Source: Clytia hemisphaerica (Eukaryota; Cnidaria; Hydrozoa; Leptothecata; Clytiidae). From it: DNA of 64,000 bases. The translations under genes and the position numbers were made by a program. Within the stretch, counting starts at the first letter, position 1. Each line of letters starts with the position of its first letter. Where the stretch lies: assembly GCA_902728285.1 (NCBI GenBank), contig CACVBU010000534.1:1933939-1997938 (forward strand), written 5' to 3'. Shown here one piece after another: positions 11,101 to 19,005 of the stretch. Under the pieces are notes generated by a model. That model worked only from the letters and a program-made list of their open reading frames with translations, was not told the DNA's origin and did not search any database.

Positions 11101-14100
11101 GAGGTCAGTAATACTTTTGGTAGGTGAAGATACAGGTGTATGTTGTGGGGAGTTTGCGACAAATGTGGTGTTGGTAGTTTTGATTGTTTGTGTAGGTGTT
11201 TGGATAGAGTTGATGTTGACATGATTCACACTGGAATTGGAAGTGTTGTTTTGTGTGGAAAATTTATTGTATTTTCCTGACAATGTTGACAAAGGTAAAA
11301 CATACCAGATATTTGGTAGATTAAGTCTCTCAATTCCTCGTCTTGGTCAATCAAATTAATGTTCTTTAGCAGTTTTAGGTAGCATGGCCGATGGACTTCT
11401 TGTCCACAGCAGCCGCATTGTAAGAGTGAATCGTCATGCATTTTTACTCTATATGACTGGTTGCATATTTGACATATGTCTGGAAAATAGCTCTGTATGA
11501 CCACACACAATTTTTCAATTGCTTCGTCTTTGTTCATTATGTTGGTTGTTTTTGACAGGAAATTCAATGTTTCCATGATGGGATCCTTTCGGCATGATTT
11601 CAGGGTTTTTATGTTATCTTTAGTTGGCTTTTCTGGATTGTAGAGTCTGAGGCAGTTTCTAATTGTTTCATTACTGGCCTCTTCTGCTAGTTCAGCAAGT
11701 ACTTGCTTCCAATTGTTGATGAGATCGACTGGTACAGCATTTTTTGTGGTATTTTGAGAGTTTTGCTTGATTTACATGAATGGTAAATCTCTGAATGTGC
11801 TTGAAAATTAACAATCTGAGAAAGATAATCCTCCTGCGAAAAATTCTTCAACAAGAATCTTGTTTTGTGTGCACCGGATGAAAGTCAAAAACTAAATTTT
11901 CCAGATACAGATATAGGTGTTCTTCAAATAACTTCCCAATTTTGTCACTTTTTTTTGGCCACCTTCAAGTTTCCACCATTTTTTGTGATTTTTTTGCAAA
12001 GATATATATCTATTTTTCGGATCTGGCATGCGTGCGGGAATAGTGTCAGTACCTGCAGGCGACCTGGTAGGGTTGAGTATGGGTGTGGTTTGGGTGTGGT
12101 TACGTATCAGATTGGCTAGGAATTGGATTATTATCAGTTAACAGTTGGATGTTTAAGATAAAAATGGCAATTATTGTGCTCTTTTTGGCAATTATTGCCG
12201 AAAACCCACTGTGCCTCGTTTAGTTTTGTTTTCAGCTGGTTTTTGTTGGAAATGCAGCTAGCAAAATCTATTCATATGTCAAACTTACAACGTGGGTTTT
12301 GTTATCTCTTTCTGGCTGTGTTTCGGCATCGATGCAGGATCTTTTTACAAATTATTTTAGATTTTTTCATGTTATTGAGCAACGAAAAATTGAAAAAATC
12401 ACTTTTAAAATCCGAAAAACCTATTGCTTGATGCAATTTTACAATTTTCAAACACATCTGACTTCTTTGCCCTTATAAGGACAACATATTTTGCTCATTC
12501 AGCATTTCATCGTTGAAAAAATTGCCGAAAAGTCTAATAACTGCCGTTTTTATCTTAAAAAACACCCAACTGGTTAGGGTTGGGGTTGGAGCTCGAAAAA
12601 AGCACTCTTTTGTGATTTTCTTCTCTTAATATAGTCTGGTCTGTAGTTTGTACGATATAAATAGTCGTCAGAAACGCTTTCCTGGCATGAATCCATGGCG
12701 CAGTGGGTACCGTGAGATTGGGTAACTTGCATCAGTGGAGGCTAACATGCATAGCCCTCAAATGACTGACCAATCTAAGCAGCAAAATTTCAAAACAAAT
12801 GAACTACGCAGCTCCGCTTGCAGCTCTACTCTACCATTTTTGTTTTGATTTAATTTTGTATTTTAATGACCAGCCAGGTCATTCATTTGAGGGCTATGCA
12901 TGTTAGCCTCCACTGATGCAAGTTACCCGATCTCACGGTAAGGCATTGGGTTTTCAAACGATGGAACTTTGCATTTGGTGGGTTTAAATCCCACCGGTGG
13001 CTAACTTTCGGTAAGTCATTCAGTCAGTTAGAAAGCATATAAAATAACTCACATAGAACCAGGAAGTCAGAAAAACTACGAACAGAGCCTGGAAATAATG
13101 AAATAAGTCCAGATATGTCTTTCGTCTTCTCCAGTGAATTTCCTAACCACCACCCGTTGAATGCTATTTACTTTATCCAGCTCTTTACAACCAGACGTTA
13201 CTAATCAATAAAATCAATAATCGATTAAAATCGATAGCTAATCGATAATTAATCGATTGATTAAATATCGATTAAAAACGATAATCAATAAATAATCGAC
13301 GCCTAAAAAATTGTGAGTATCGATTATATCGATCAGATGTAAGATATCGATTATATCAATTAGATATTTAATCGATATTATCGATTAAAAATCGATAGGG
13401 TCGAGGTATCGATTATATCAATATTAATCGATATTATCAATTATTAACACGGTAATCGATATTATCGATTAAAAATCTATGATGATAATTTAATTGAGTG
13501 CTAAAAAATTGTGAGTATCGATTAGCTATCGATTATCGTTTTTAATTTCTCTTCCACTGCCATTTCTGGAGTGCTCAAAGCCAACTTTCTCATCCAAAAA
13601 AATGCTTCCTTCCTGATTTAAAAGCACTACCGTGAAGTCAGGTAACTTGCATCAATGGAGGGAAACTTGCATAGCCATGAAATGCCTGACCATTCAAAGC
13701 AGCAAAATTTCAAAACAAATGAACTACGCAGCTCCGCTCGCTGCTCTGCTCTTTACCATTCTAGAATCTTATTTTTTTATTGTATTTTTGTATTTTAATG
13801 ACCTGCCAGGTCATTCATTAGAGGGCTATGCAAGTTTCCATCCACTGTTGCAAGTTACCCGACTTCACGGTAGCTGTTTCACAGGAAGAGTTTCCGACCT
13901 TCCAGTTCATGTCAGGAAATATTGTTGTTGATATAAATAAGAAAACGTGTAGACGTTTACGTTCTCCTTTTTAAGATACAATAAATACTAATTCTTGGCC
14001 ATGGCATGATTAAGAGTATGGGGAAAACAGAACACTGCATTTTATTAATTTTGGTATGTTAGATTATAGTGTATATATTGGCCCCTGCCCTCTAATTGAA

Positions 14101-17100
14101 TAAATTTTAATGGTTGACATCTTATCATAAAGGCATTTTCTTTCAATAATACAGTCAACGAAAAAGTTTTTTCTTTGCAAGTCCATTCTGTAATTTGCAC
14201 TACAACACTTTGTTTAGCTTATCACTCTTTCCTTTTTTATACCTATTTTCATAAGTTCTCCAAAAATCTTGTTTTTCCCCAAACTGTGATTTCTTTAATG
14301 ATGCTTACACACGGTTTATACAGACCCTGGAAAACTAGAAATTGGAGGAAGATTATAAATATTTTAAATTCTACTTTAAAATAATACCAGGGAAACTTCA
14401 TTTCCATATTTTTTCCATAAGTTTGTAAGAGAGTATGAAATTTTAAGCAGATTTCTAAGATTTCTCTTATAAAGATAAAAGCCATTTATGTCAAATCACC
14501 TTAGGGAAAATTATAATTCAGGGTAATTCCTGGGGAAATTTTGAACCCTGCATAAGTAATACCATTCCAAATGACGTGAACGTGGACTAAACATTTTTTT
14601 TGTATCTATAGTTTCAAAGGAGAGAAATGAATAAGAAAATACTAAAAGGATACAAAAACCTACCCATAATGAAAGCAGTTTTGTTAAATGAAATCAATGA
14701 AGTGGAAAATTTGCTTAAGAGTGACCCAACACTTATTAATTGTAGACATGAGAAATCTGGAGACTCTCCATTAATCCTGGCTACTAGGCTAGGCCATGAG
14801 AAGATTGTTAAAATCTTGATCGGAAAAGATGCTGACTTGGAGTATAAAAATTTGGATGGGAAACGCGCATTACACGAAGCTGCATGTTTTGGGTTTAATA
14901 CCATTGTTGAGTTGCTTCTGAGTAGTGGTGCACTGGTTGATGTTTTGAAGCGAGCTGATTGGACACCGTTAATGTTTGCCTGCGCTAATGGGAGTGTAGA
15001 TTGTTTGAGAATTTTAGTTAAATTTGGTGCTAATATTCATAGAGTTAATAAAGACGGATGGACTGGTTTTCATTTAGCTTGTCGTGAAGGTCATATTCAT
15101 ATTTTGAAGTATCTACAAAGCTTGGATGCTAATTGTTATAAAACTAAAAGCAAGAATGGACGAACACCCTTACATAGTGCTTGCATGCACGGTCGGAAAA
15201 ATGTTTGTGAATTTTTAGTGAATTTAGAGGATATGGATATCAGAGTTAAAGATAGTTGTGGTTCAACTCCAGTTCTCGATTCAATACGATTTGGTTTTAT
15301 CGATATTATCGAATTACTGCTATCGCTTTCTGAGAAATGTTTGGTGGACACAGATAACCTGGGTCTAGCGCCTGTTCACATAGCTGCACAAAGCGGCCAC
15401 GTTAGTGCTCTCGAATTTCTGATTGAAAAGCAAAACCAAGACCTTGAAGGAAAATGCATAAACCTTTTAACACCGTTACATTATGCTGCCAGAGAAGGAA
15501 ATTTGGATGTCATCAAATATATTGTGCCTCTGGTTACAAACATTGACTGTCAAGATGCTTTTCGTAGAACACCATTACATATTGCATTTGCTGGCAAAAA
15601 TGTTGAAATTGTTTCCTTTTTGTTAGATTCTGGTGCAAGTATACAATTGAAAGATAGCCATGGGAAACAGCCGGCTGATTATGCTTTCACTTTTGCCATG
15701 CAGCAATTTTTGGAAACTAAAAAGTCATTATTTTGCTCTTTAGTTAGCCAATAATGCAATAGTTTCCGTGCTTTTCCATTTGAACTTTCAATTTTCTATG
15801 TTATATTAATAATTTTTATTTTTAATGTTGAATTTTTTTTTGTATACTTTGTCGTTTAGTTGTTTGTTACGAATTTGATAATGTTTATAAGAACAAACTA
15901 TATAAGAACATAAAGCTTCGATGGCCAAAATGTTAAGAACAAGTTAAGAACATCTGAAGGCTTTGTTGTGGACTCTAGAACGCCGAATTTCGTAGGAAAA
16001 TGGACAAAAATACTCAGAAAATGGCAAAAATAAGAACATTTTAAGAACATTTTTAGGCTTAACACTCAAGAAGTAAAGAGCATCCAAGGTTTCAAAAATT
16101 TTGGACGTTCGTATAAAAAAAACGTGTACCGAAGTCGAAAATTATTTCGGGAGTATTCATACACGCACACTTTTCTGCTTGACAGTACACGTTTTTTTAT
16201 TAGAACGTGTAGTTTCTTAATTTTAGATAAACATTTGTAGTAATGAAATAATATGCAAAATAAACCGACTTTACAAACTATTTTGAAAGGATCCACACAT
16301 TCAAAGTTTTCTGCTTTATTATCTCTTAATTATCTACATAAGCTGCTAGAAGACATTACTTCTACAATATTATTTTCCTCCTATTTACTACATATTTACT
16401 TTTTTCTCCTTTAGCTGAGTGGTTAGAGGAAGCATGTTTCGATAAAATCCTTGGCGTTGAAATCAAATCGAAAGAACGACGTCGACGGCTCTTCAAAGCA
16501 CTGCTTGATCGTTTGGTTAATCAAGAACGTGTCGTTGTCTCTTATCGCCGTGGGATTGGGCTAGCGAGGCTCACTGAATTGGTAAGCAAGTCCCCTCTTT
16601 TAACGTGTGTCCTCAAGATGAAGATGTACACGTTTTTGGACCTATCCCGGTGGGGTGAAGGTCCTATAAATTCACCTCTGTCCGTTCGTCCGTCCGTTCG
16701 TTACCAGCTTTTCTCGAGATTGAATCATAGGAATCATTTGATTTTTGGTACAAAGGTGCAAAATGGTGGTGGCCAAAATGTGACGGAGCCCGATTTTCGA
16801 AAAAAAAAATTTTGGGCAAATTTGGGCCAAAAAACGGCTAAAAAACGAGTTTTTTGGACTTTGTGAAAAATTGGATGATTAAATTTTTTTGATTTTTTGC
16901 ATGAAAGTAGGGTACCATCATAGTGAAAAGATGACTCGAGCAGATTTTTGAAAAAAAAATTATTTGGTTTAAAAAACGCATGTTTATCTATAAGAATTAC
17001 TATTAATAAGCATACATCAATGTTCTTAGTCAAATTACTCAATTTCTTTATGAGGTAGAAGTTTTTTTTGCTCACAAGGGCTTACTTTTGTTTACACATG

Positions 17101-19005
17101 AAATTTTGGTTGCTTGGCGTGTTTTATAGAAAAACTGGCCAAATTCGATATTTTTTTATAAGCACATCAATTACTTAGGTATTAGCTTTTCTCGAGATTG
17201 GCTCTTTGATTCTTTATGATTTTTTGCACAAAGATGCATAACTGTAAACCCTCGAATGTGACTGAGCCCGATTTTCGAAAAAGAATGTTTTTGGGCAAAT
17301 TTGGGCCAAAAAACGGCTAAAAAGCGGGTTTTTTGGACTTAGTGAAATATTGGGTCATTGTTTTTTTTCTGATTTTTTGCATGAAAGTAGGTAAAAGATG
17401 GGTCAAGCAGATTTTTGTAAAAAAACTTTTCGGCTCAAAAAAACGCATGTTTATCTATAAGAATCACTATTAATAAGCAATTAATGTTCTAAGCCAAATT
17501 ACTCAATTTTTTGATGAGATAGATGTCTTTTTATGCTCACGAAGTCTTGAATATGAAAGAATATTTCAAGAAATTTTTTCATGAAATTTTGGTTTCTGAA
17601 CGTTTTTTTATAAGAAACAAACGACTAATTTTGATAAATCGTCACAATTGTGTTCTGAATGATTGTTTAACGTTCATGCTCACGTAGATATAAATTATAT
17701 ATGTGTTAAATGCATGTAGGTCCACAAAAGTATCACTTGTTTTATAAGAAAAAACTATATAAGAACATTAGACAAGTTAAGACCGTTTTTAAAACTCAAA
17801 AAATTTTAAAGAACATCCGAAGGCTTCAAAAATTTTGGATGTTCTTATAAAAAACGTGTATTGCACAATTTTTTATAGAAATAATGTTTTCAGTTTAATC
17901 ATGGATACAACTTTTTAGGTGAAATCATCCTGAGATATTCTTTCCTAGGTTAGGATCCAATTACCCAACCTTAATTCAGCAGGTAATGCATACCACCAGT
18001 TGCCGATTCTATGTTGGTGATTGTCTTGACATATTCTTTGTTTTTGGGGCAATTAATCATGCTCATAAAAAAGCATGTATGTCGAGGAGTTTTTTAATGT
18101 CTGATTTTTCGATGTTTTAAAGAAGTTCGGGATTGGTCTAGAAGATTTGTTTACTCAATTTTATCATCGCATTTGATACCGCAATCGGAGCTTTTAATTT
18201 TGACTTATAAATACGATAGATAATTTATTGTTATTTTAGCTGATCGATACAGCGAAAAAAGGTGACGAAACAGCCGTCTACAGAATGATGCAAGTGAGTG
18301 CCAAACAAAATTTCACATCTTCTTATTGTTGACTTTCTGCTTTGTTTTTGTGTTTTTTTGCCGAATTTTCGGCGACGGGTCGTCAAAATCATTTTAACAC
18401 GTGGTTTTTTATTCATGCTGTAATTTTAGGCTCATTAGCAACTCCAATTTGGAGAACAGATACTCCAATTTTTTTAATTGAATAGATGAAATCTTGAATT
18501 TAAAAGGACAAATTACAGATAATTAGCCTCTTTTTTTTACTGATAAACTCCGAAAATTAGTTTGTGAAAATAACTTTTTTCCCACGCTTCTCTTAAAAAT
18601 AAGTAAATAATAAAAATATTTTGAAGAAAATTATATCTAATTTTCTACAACTCTGTTCCTTTCAAGACTAAGCAAATTTCTTTTAACTCTATCTAATATA
18701 CTTGCTTGTTTTTCTTCCCTTAGCGCAAAGAATTGATACCGAAGGTGTTCGACGAACTTCTACCTCGTTTCGCTGACCATGATGGTAACTATACCACTGT
18801 TTATCGTGTCCAATCAGAAGCGTTGCCTAGATACCATTACAAAAACTTATTATATCGAAAAGATGGTAACCTAGTTGTTGAACTGAATGGAAATTCTCTT
18901 CCGCCCATGATGCCAAGTAAAGTTGAAATGGAAGAGCTGACTTTAAGATATTTCGAAAATAAGAAGAATGAAATGGATAATTTGGAACGTGGTTCATCTG
19001 TTTGA
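5176..19005 (+). CDS. MRPL17: Mitochondrial large ribosomal subunit protein bL17m (four exons)
   Basis: Exons are 5176-5350, 16415-16581, 18240-18293 and 18724-19005. All donors are GT, all acceptors AG, phases agree, and they total 225 residues plus a stop. Exon 1 encodes a basic, Ser/Arg-rich, acid-poor leader (MATLYRGIGARCSCLVK) typical of mitochondrial import. Exons 2-4 carry the bL17 core: KERRRRLFKALLDRLVNQER, then LIDTAKKGDE, then ELIPKVFDELLPRF followed by GNYTTVYRV. The human protein is about 175 residues, so this one is longer at both ends. The product would be a structural protein of the mitoribosomal large subunit. Exons 2-4 are secure. Exon 1 is inferred from its leader-like peptide and exact phase match (G + CT = Ala) across an 11-kb intron that holds ANKRD16 and a LINE. 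An alternative is that exon 1 belongs to another mitochondrial gene. Confidence 0.8.
5576..6264. mobile_element. Foldback element with TCGAAC/TCGATT arrays; CCA...TGG ends
   Basis: The ends are exact reverse complements (CCAGACCCGATCAATCGAAC at the left). A 6-bp direct repeat GTTAGA flanks both sides (5570-5575 and 6265-6270), which is the target-site duplication. The arms are runs of the unit ATCGAAC or its complement. Each half has a short core ACACTCACAAT. The element sits in the 3' end of the decayed LINE, whose reading frame runs into it from the right and resumes as TCTAAC... on the left. There is no coding capacity. Confidence 0.88.
6271..6462 (-). pseudogene. LINE ORF2 C-terminal fragment
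   Basis: On the minus strand this encodes EEPRLFNVLPKSLRNLTNC then KQTFKQHLDQFLSTLPDEP. It matches the end of the LINE ORF2 seen at 54960-55130 (RLFNTLPRPIRDLTNC). A frame change lies near 6430. It continues the C-terminal part at 7365-7790 after the 6463-7344 insertion is removed. Confidence 0.75.
6463..7344. mobile_element. DNA-element insertion inside the LINE (882 bp)
   Basis: The ends are short inverted repeats (CACAAGTGTT at 6463 and AACACTTGTG at 7335-7344). They are flanked by a direct TTAT (6459-6462 and 7345-7348). The LINE ORF2 reads CNLKAI on the right and resumes INVKHKN on the left, which confirms that this block is extra. No long open frame is present. A stretch near 7120-7270 includes TGGTCACGTGACCA, a 14-bp palindrome. 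The terminal repeat is short, so the exact family is open. Confidence 0.65.
7365..7790 (-). pseudogene. LINE ORF2 region downstream of the reverse transcriptase
   Basis: The minus-strand peptide reads SISSWIFRTFKTRDKDVMLT, then SLAIPHLDYCSQLWSPSK, then LERRRDRYRIIYTWCI. The same block is found in the second LINE at 60727-61140 and in part at 54790-54960. This conserved segment follows the RT domain in many CR1-like elements. It is separated from the RT part by the SINE at about 7790-8012. Confidence 0.8.
7790..8012 (-). mobile_element. tRNA-like SINE inserted in the LINE
   Basis: On the minus strand a head with an intact B-box (GGTTCGATTCC near 7940) is followed by GTTCACTTGGCAAGTGAACG. Next comes a body with TTGGGTAGTCAGTTCAAGGT and a tail ending CCTCCTGCAACTCAACCAAATAGAG. 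The same body and tail occur around 54620-55330 on the plus strand, and the head occurs around 48150-48280 on the minus strand. The A-box is degenerate. The B-box and the recurrence of head plus body in unrelated places make this a SINE family. A run of A residues precedes the head. Confidence 0.7.
8013..9077 (-). pseudogene. LINE reverse transcriptase (decayed)
   Basis: The clearest stretch (8341-8760) reads NQHGFRSGRSCLSQLLAH, then VDVIYLDFSKAFDRVDHSIL, then ISGVPQGSVLGPLLFL and SSFADDT. These are RT motifs 2 to 5, including the catalytic FADD. Upstream (8705-8908) the finger region is present in shifted frames. Downstream of FADD the frame is lost, but QLLQNDLNSVYKWQVNKN can still be read. 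Related copies keep the same order, so this is one damaged ORF2. Confidence 0.85.
9078..10400 (-). pseudogene. LINE endonuclease (APE-like) domain and linker
   Basis: The minus-strand peptide contains NIQGLCPQ at the start, then FIGLTETWLSPNHKAGELEI, YSGGVAFYLRDD, NICGDFNIP, and a late YSDHYNIE. These are the ETWL, GGV, GDFN and SDH signatures of APE-type LINE endonucleases. Two overlapping frames meet near 9955, where a short inverted repeat (AAATTTTTAAGAGTGATCTG near 9838 and its complement near 9930) has disturbed the frame. The linker to the RT is lysine-rich (KTIIPGDHRILMRKRNKLKK). Confidence 0.82.
10444..11776 (-). pseudogene. LINE ORF1 with PHD-like finger and three CCCH fingers
   Basis: Read from 11776 downward, an alpha-helical N-terminus leads to a PHD-like cluster at about 11270-11490 (CQICNQS, LLQCGCCGQEVHRPC, FYLCQHC). 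After a frame change near 11280 comes a Ser/Thr/Pro-rich linker. Then come three CCCH-type fingers (CRFYVKGKCKHG, CNAGTKCNQFH, CSSSIKRGACFNTHCTFAH). One in-frame TGA interrupts the first CCCH finger near 10778. ORF1 proteins of LINEs bind the element RNA. A PHD-like plus triple CCCH arrangement would fit nucleic-acid and protein binding, which is inferred. No initiator was fixed. Confidence 0.75.
12142..12572. mobile_element. CAG...CTG MITE, 431 bp, 5-bp target duplication
   Basis: The left end CAGTTGGATGTTTAAGATAA pairs with the right end TTATCTTAAAAAACACCCAACTG, with one small change. The flanks are GTTAA on the left and GTTAG on the right, a 5-bp duplication with one mismatch. There is no coding capacity. 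It shares end sequence and duplication length with the elements at 43085, 48284 and 59738. Confidence 0.75.
12685..13011 (+). mobile_element. tRNA-like SINE head split by a MITE
   Basis: Removing the MITE (12710-12938) together with one copy of the duplicated TA joins CCATGGCGCAGTGGGTA to AGGCATTGGG. The joined head has an A-box-like TGGCGCAGTGG and, about 50 nt later, a B-box-like region TGGGTTTAAATCCCACC with its stem. Spacing and folding resemble a tRNA or the head of a tRNA-derived SINE. The body beyond about 13010 is not recognised. Confidence 0.6.
12710..12938. mobile_element. MITE family B copy 1 (CCGTGA...TCACGG, TA duplication)
   Basis: The ends are CCGTGAGATTGGGTAACTTG and its near complement (CAAGTTACCCGATCTCACGG). 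TA flanks both sides (12708-12709 and 12939-12940). The two halves fold along most of their length, including TGAGGGCTATGCATG. It is the same family as 13630-13870 and lies inside the tRNA-like head described above. Confidence 0.88.
13190..13545. repeat. ATCGATT-rich inverted-repeat region
   Basis: Dense ATCGATT and AATCGAT units occur in both orientations, with two copies of AAAAAATTGTGAGTATCGATTA (near 13306 and 13504). The TTGTGAGT core is the complement of the core in the 5576-6264 element, so the two are related. The left edge reads CCAGACGTTACTAATC. I could not close a right end or a target duplication. Confidence 0.6.
13630..13870. mobile_element. MITE family B copy 2
   Basis: Ends CCGTGAAGTCAGGTAACTTG and its complement are flanked by TA on both sides (13628-13629 and 13871-13872). 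It is about 85 percent like copy 1 by eye and in the same orientation, only 0.7 kb away. Confidence 0.88.
14627..15754 (+). CDS. ANKRD16: Ankyrin repeat domain protein 16 orthologue, single exon
   Basis: 375 residues in one exon. About nine ankyrin repeats fill nearly the whole chain; clear units include SPLILATRLGHEKIVKIL (about residues 47-64), RALHEAACFG, TPLMFACANG, TGFHLACREG, TPLHSACMHG, APVHIAAQSG, TPLHYAAREG and TPLHIAFAG. The blocks LKRADWTPLM, NKDGWTGFHLACREG and YKTKSKNGRTPLH match vertebrate ANKRD16 at the same spacing. Length fits (human about 361). The vertebrate protein binds alanyl-tRNA synthetase and takes up wrongly activated serine on lysines. Here the human K135 and K165 equivalents are K142 and K172, while K102 is R109. 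The gene lies on the same strand inside intron 1 of MRPL17. An acceptor-like TATCTATAG lies 15 bp before the ATG, so a 5' UTR exon or spliced leader is possible. Confidence 0.92.
   Translation: MNKKILKGYKNLPIMKAVLLNEINEVENLLKSDPTLINCRHEKSGDSPLILATRLGHEKIVKILIGKDADLEYKNLDGKRALHEAACFGFNTIVELLLSSGALVDVLKRADWTPLMFACANGSVDCLRILVKFGANIHRVNKDGWTGFHLACREGHIHILKYLQSLDANCYKTKSKNGRTPLHSACMHGRKNVCEFLVNLEDMDIRVKDSCGSTPVLDSIRFGFIDIIELLLSLSEKCLVDTDNLGLAPVHIAAQSGHVSALEFLIEKQNQDLEGKCINLLTPLHYAAREGNLDVIKYIVPLVTNIDCQDAFRRTPLHIAFAGKNVEIVSFLLDSGASIQLKDSHGKQPADYAFTFAMQQFLETKKSLFCSLVSQ
15886..16129. repeat. AAGAAC-array element (MRPL17 intron 1)
   Basis: It begins TTTATAAGAACAAACTATATAAGAACAT and ends GTTCGTATAAAAAAAACGTGTA. 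Inside, AAGAACA units recur between unrelated spacers. Similar elements are at 17741, 29985 and 53867, and parts at 23597. Intron 1 shows nothing else between ANKRD16 and exon 2. Confidence 0.55.
16640..17470 (+). repeat. Two copies of the GTCCGTTCGTC repeat family
   Basis: The unit starts GGACCTATCCCGGTGGGGTG and has GTCCGTTCGTC, CAGCTTTTCTCGAGATTG, GTGACGGAGCCCGATTTTCG and TTGGGCCAAAAAACGGCTAA. A second, shorter copy starts near 17185. The same family forms the array at 28780-29990. It lies in intron 2 of MRPL17 and contains no gene. Confidence 0.65.
17741..17862. repeat. AAGAAC-array element, short copy (MRPL17 intron 2)
   Basis: It runs from TTATAAGAAAAAACTATATAAGAACATTAG to ATGTTCTTATAAAAAACGTGTA, with the same end sequences as 15886-16129. 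From here to exon 3 at 18240 nothing else is recognisable. Confidence 0.5.

Larger units (their letters stand above)
5540..11776 (-). mobile_element. Decayed CR1/Jockey-like LINE, interrupted by later insertions
   Basis: Reading on the minus strand from 11776 downward, the order is ORF1 (PHD-like and CCCH zinc fingers), apurinic endonuclease, reverse transcriptase, then the C-terminal region typical of this LINE group. Each part is described separately. The copy is dead: it has stop codons and frame changes in both ORFs. It is interrupted by a SINE (about 7790-8012), a DNA element (6463-7344) and a foldback (5576-6264) near its 3' end. A second 5'-truncated copy of a related LINE lies at 60486-61860. 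Confidence 0.85.
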
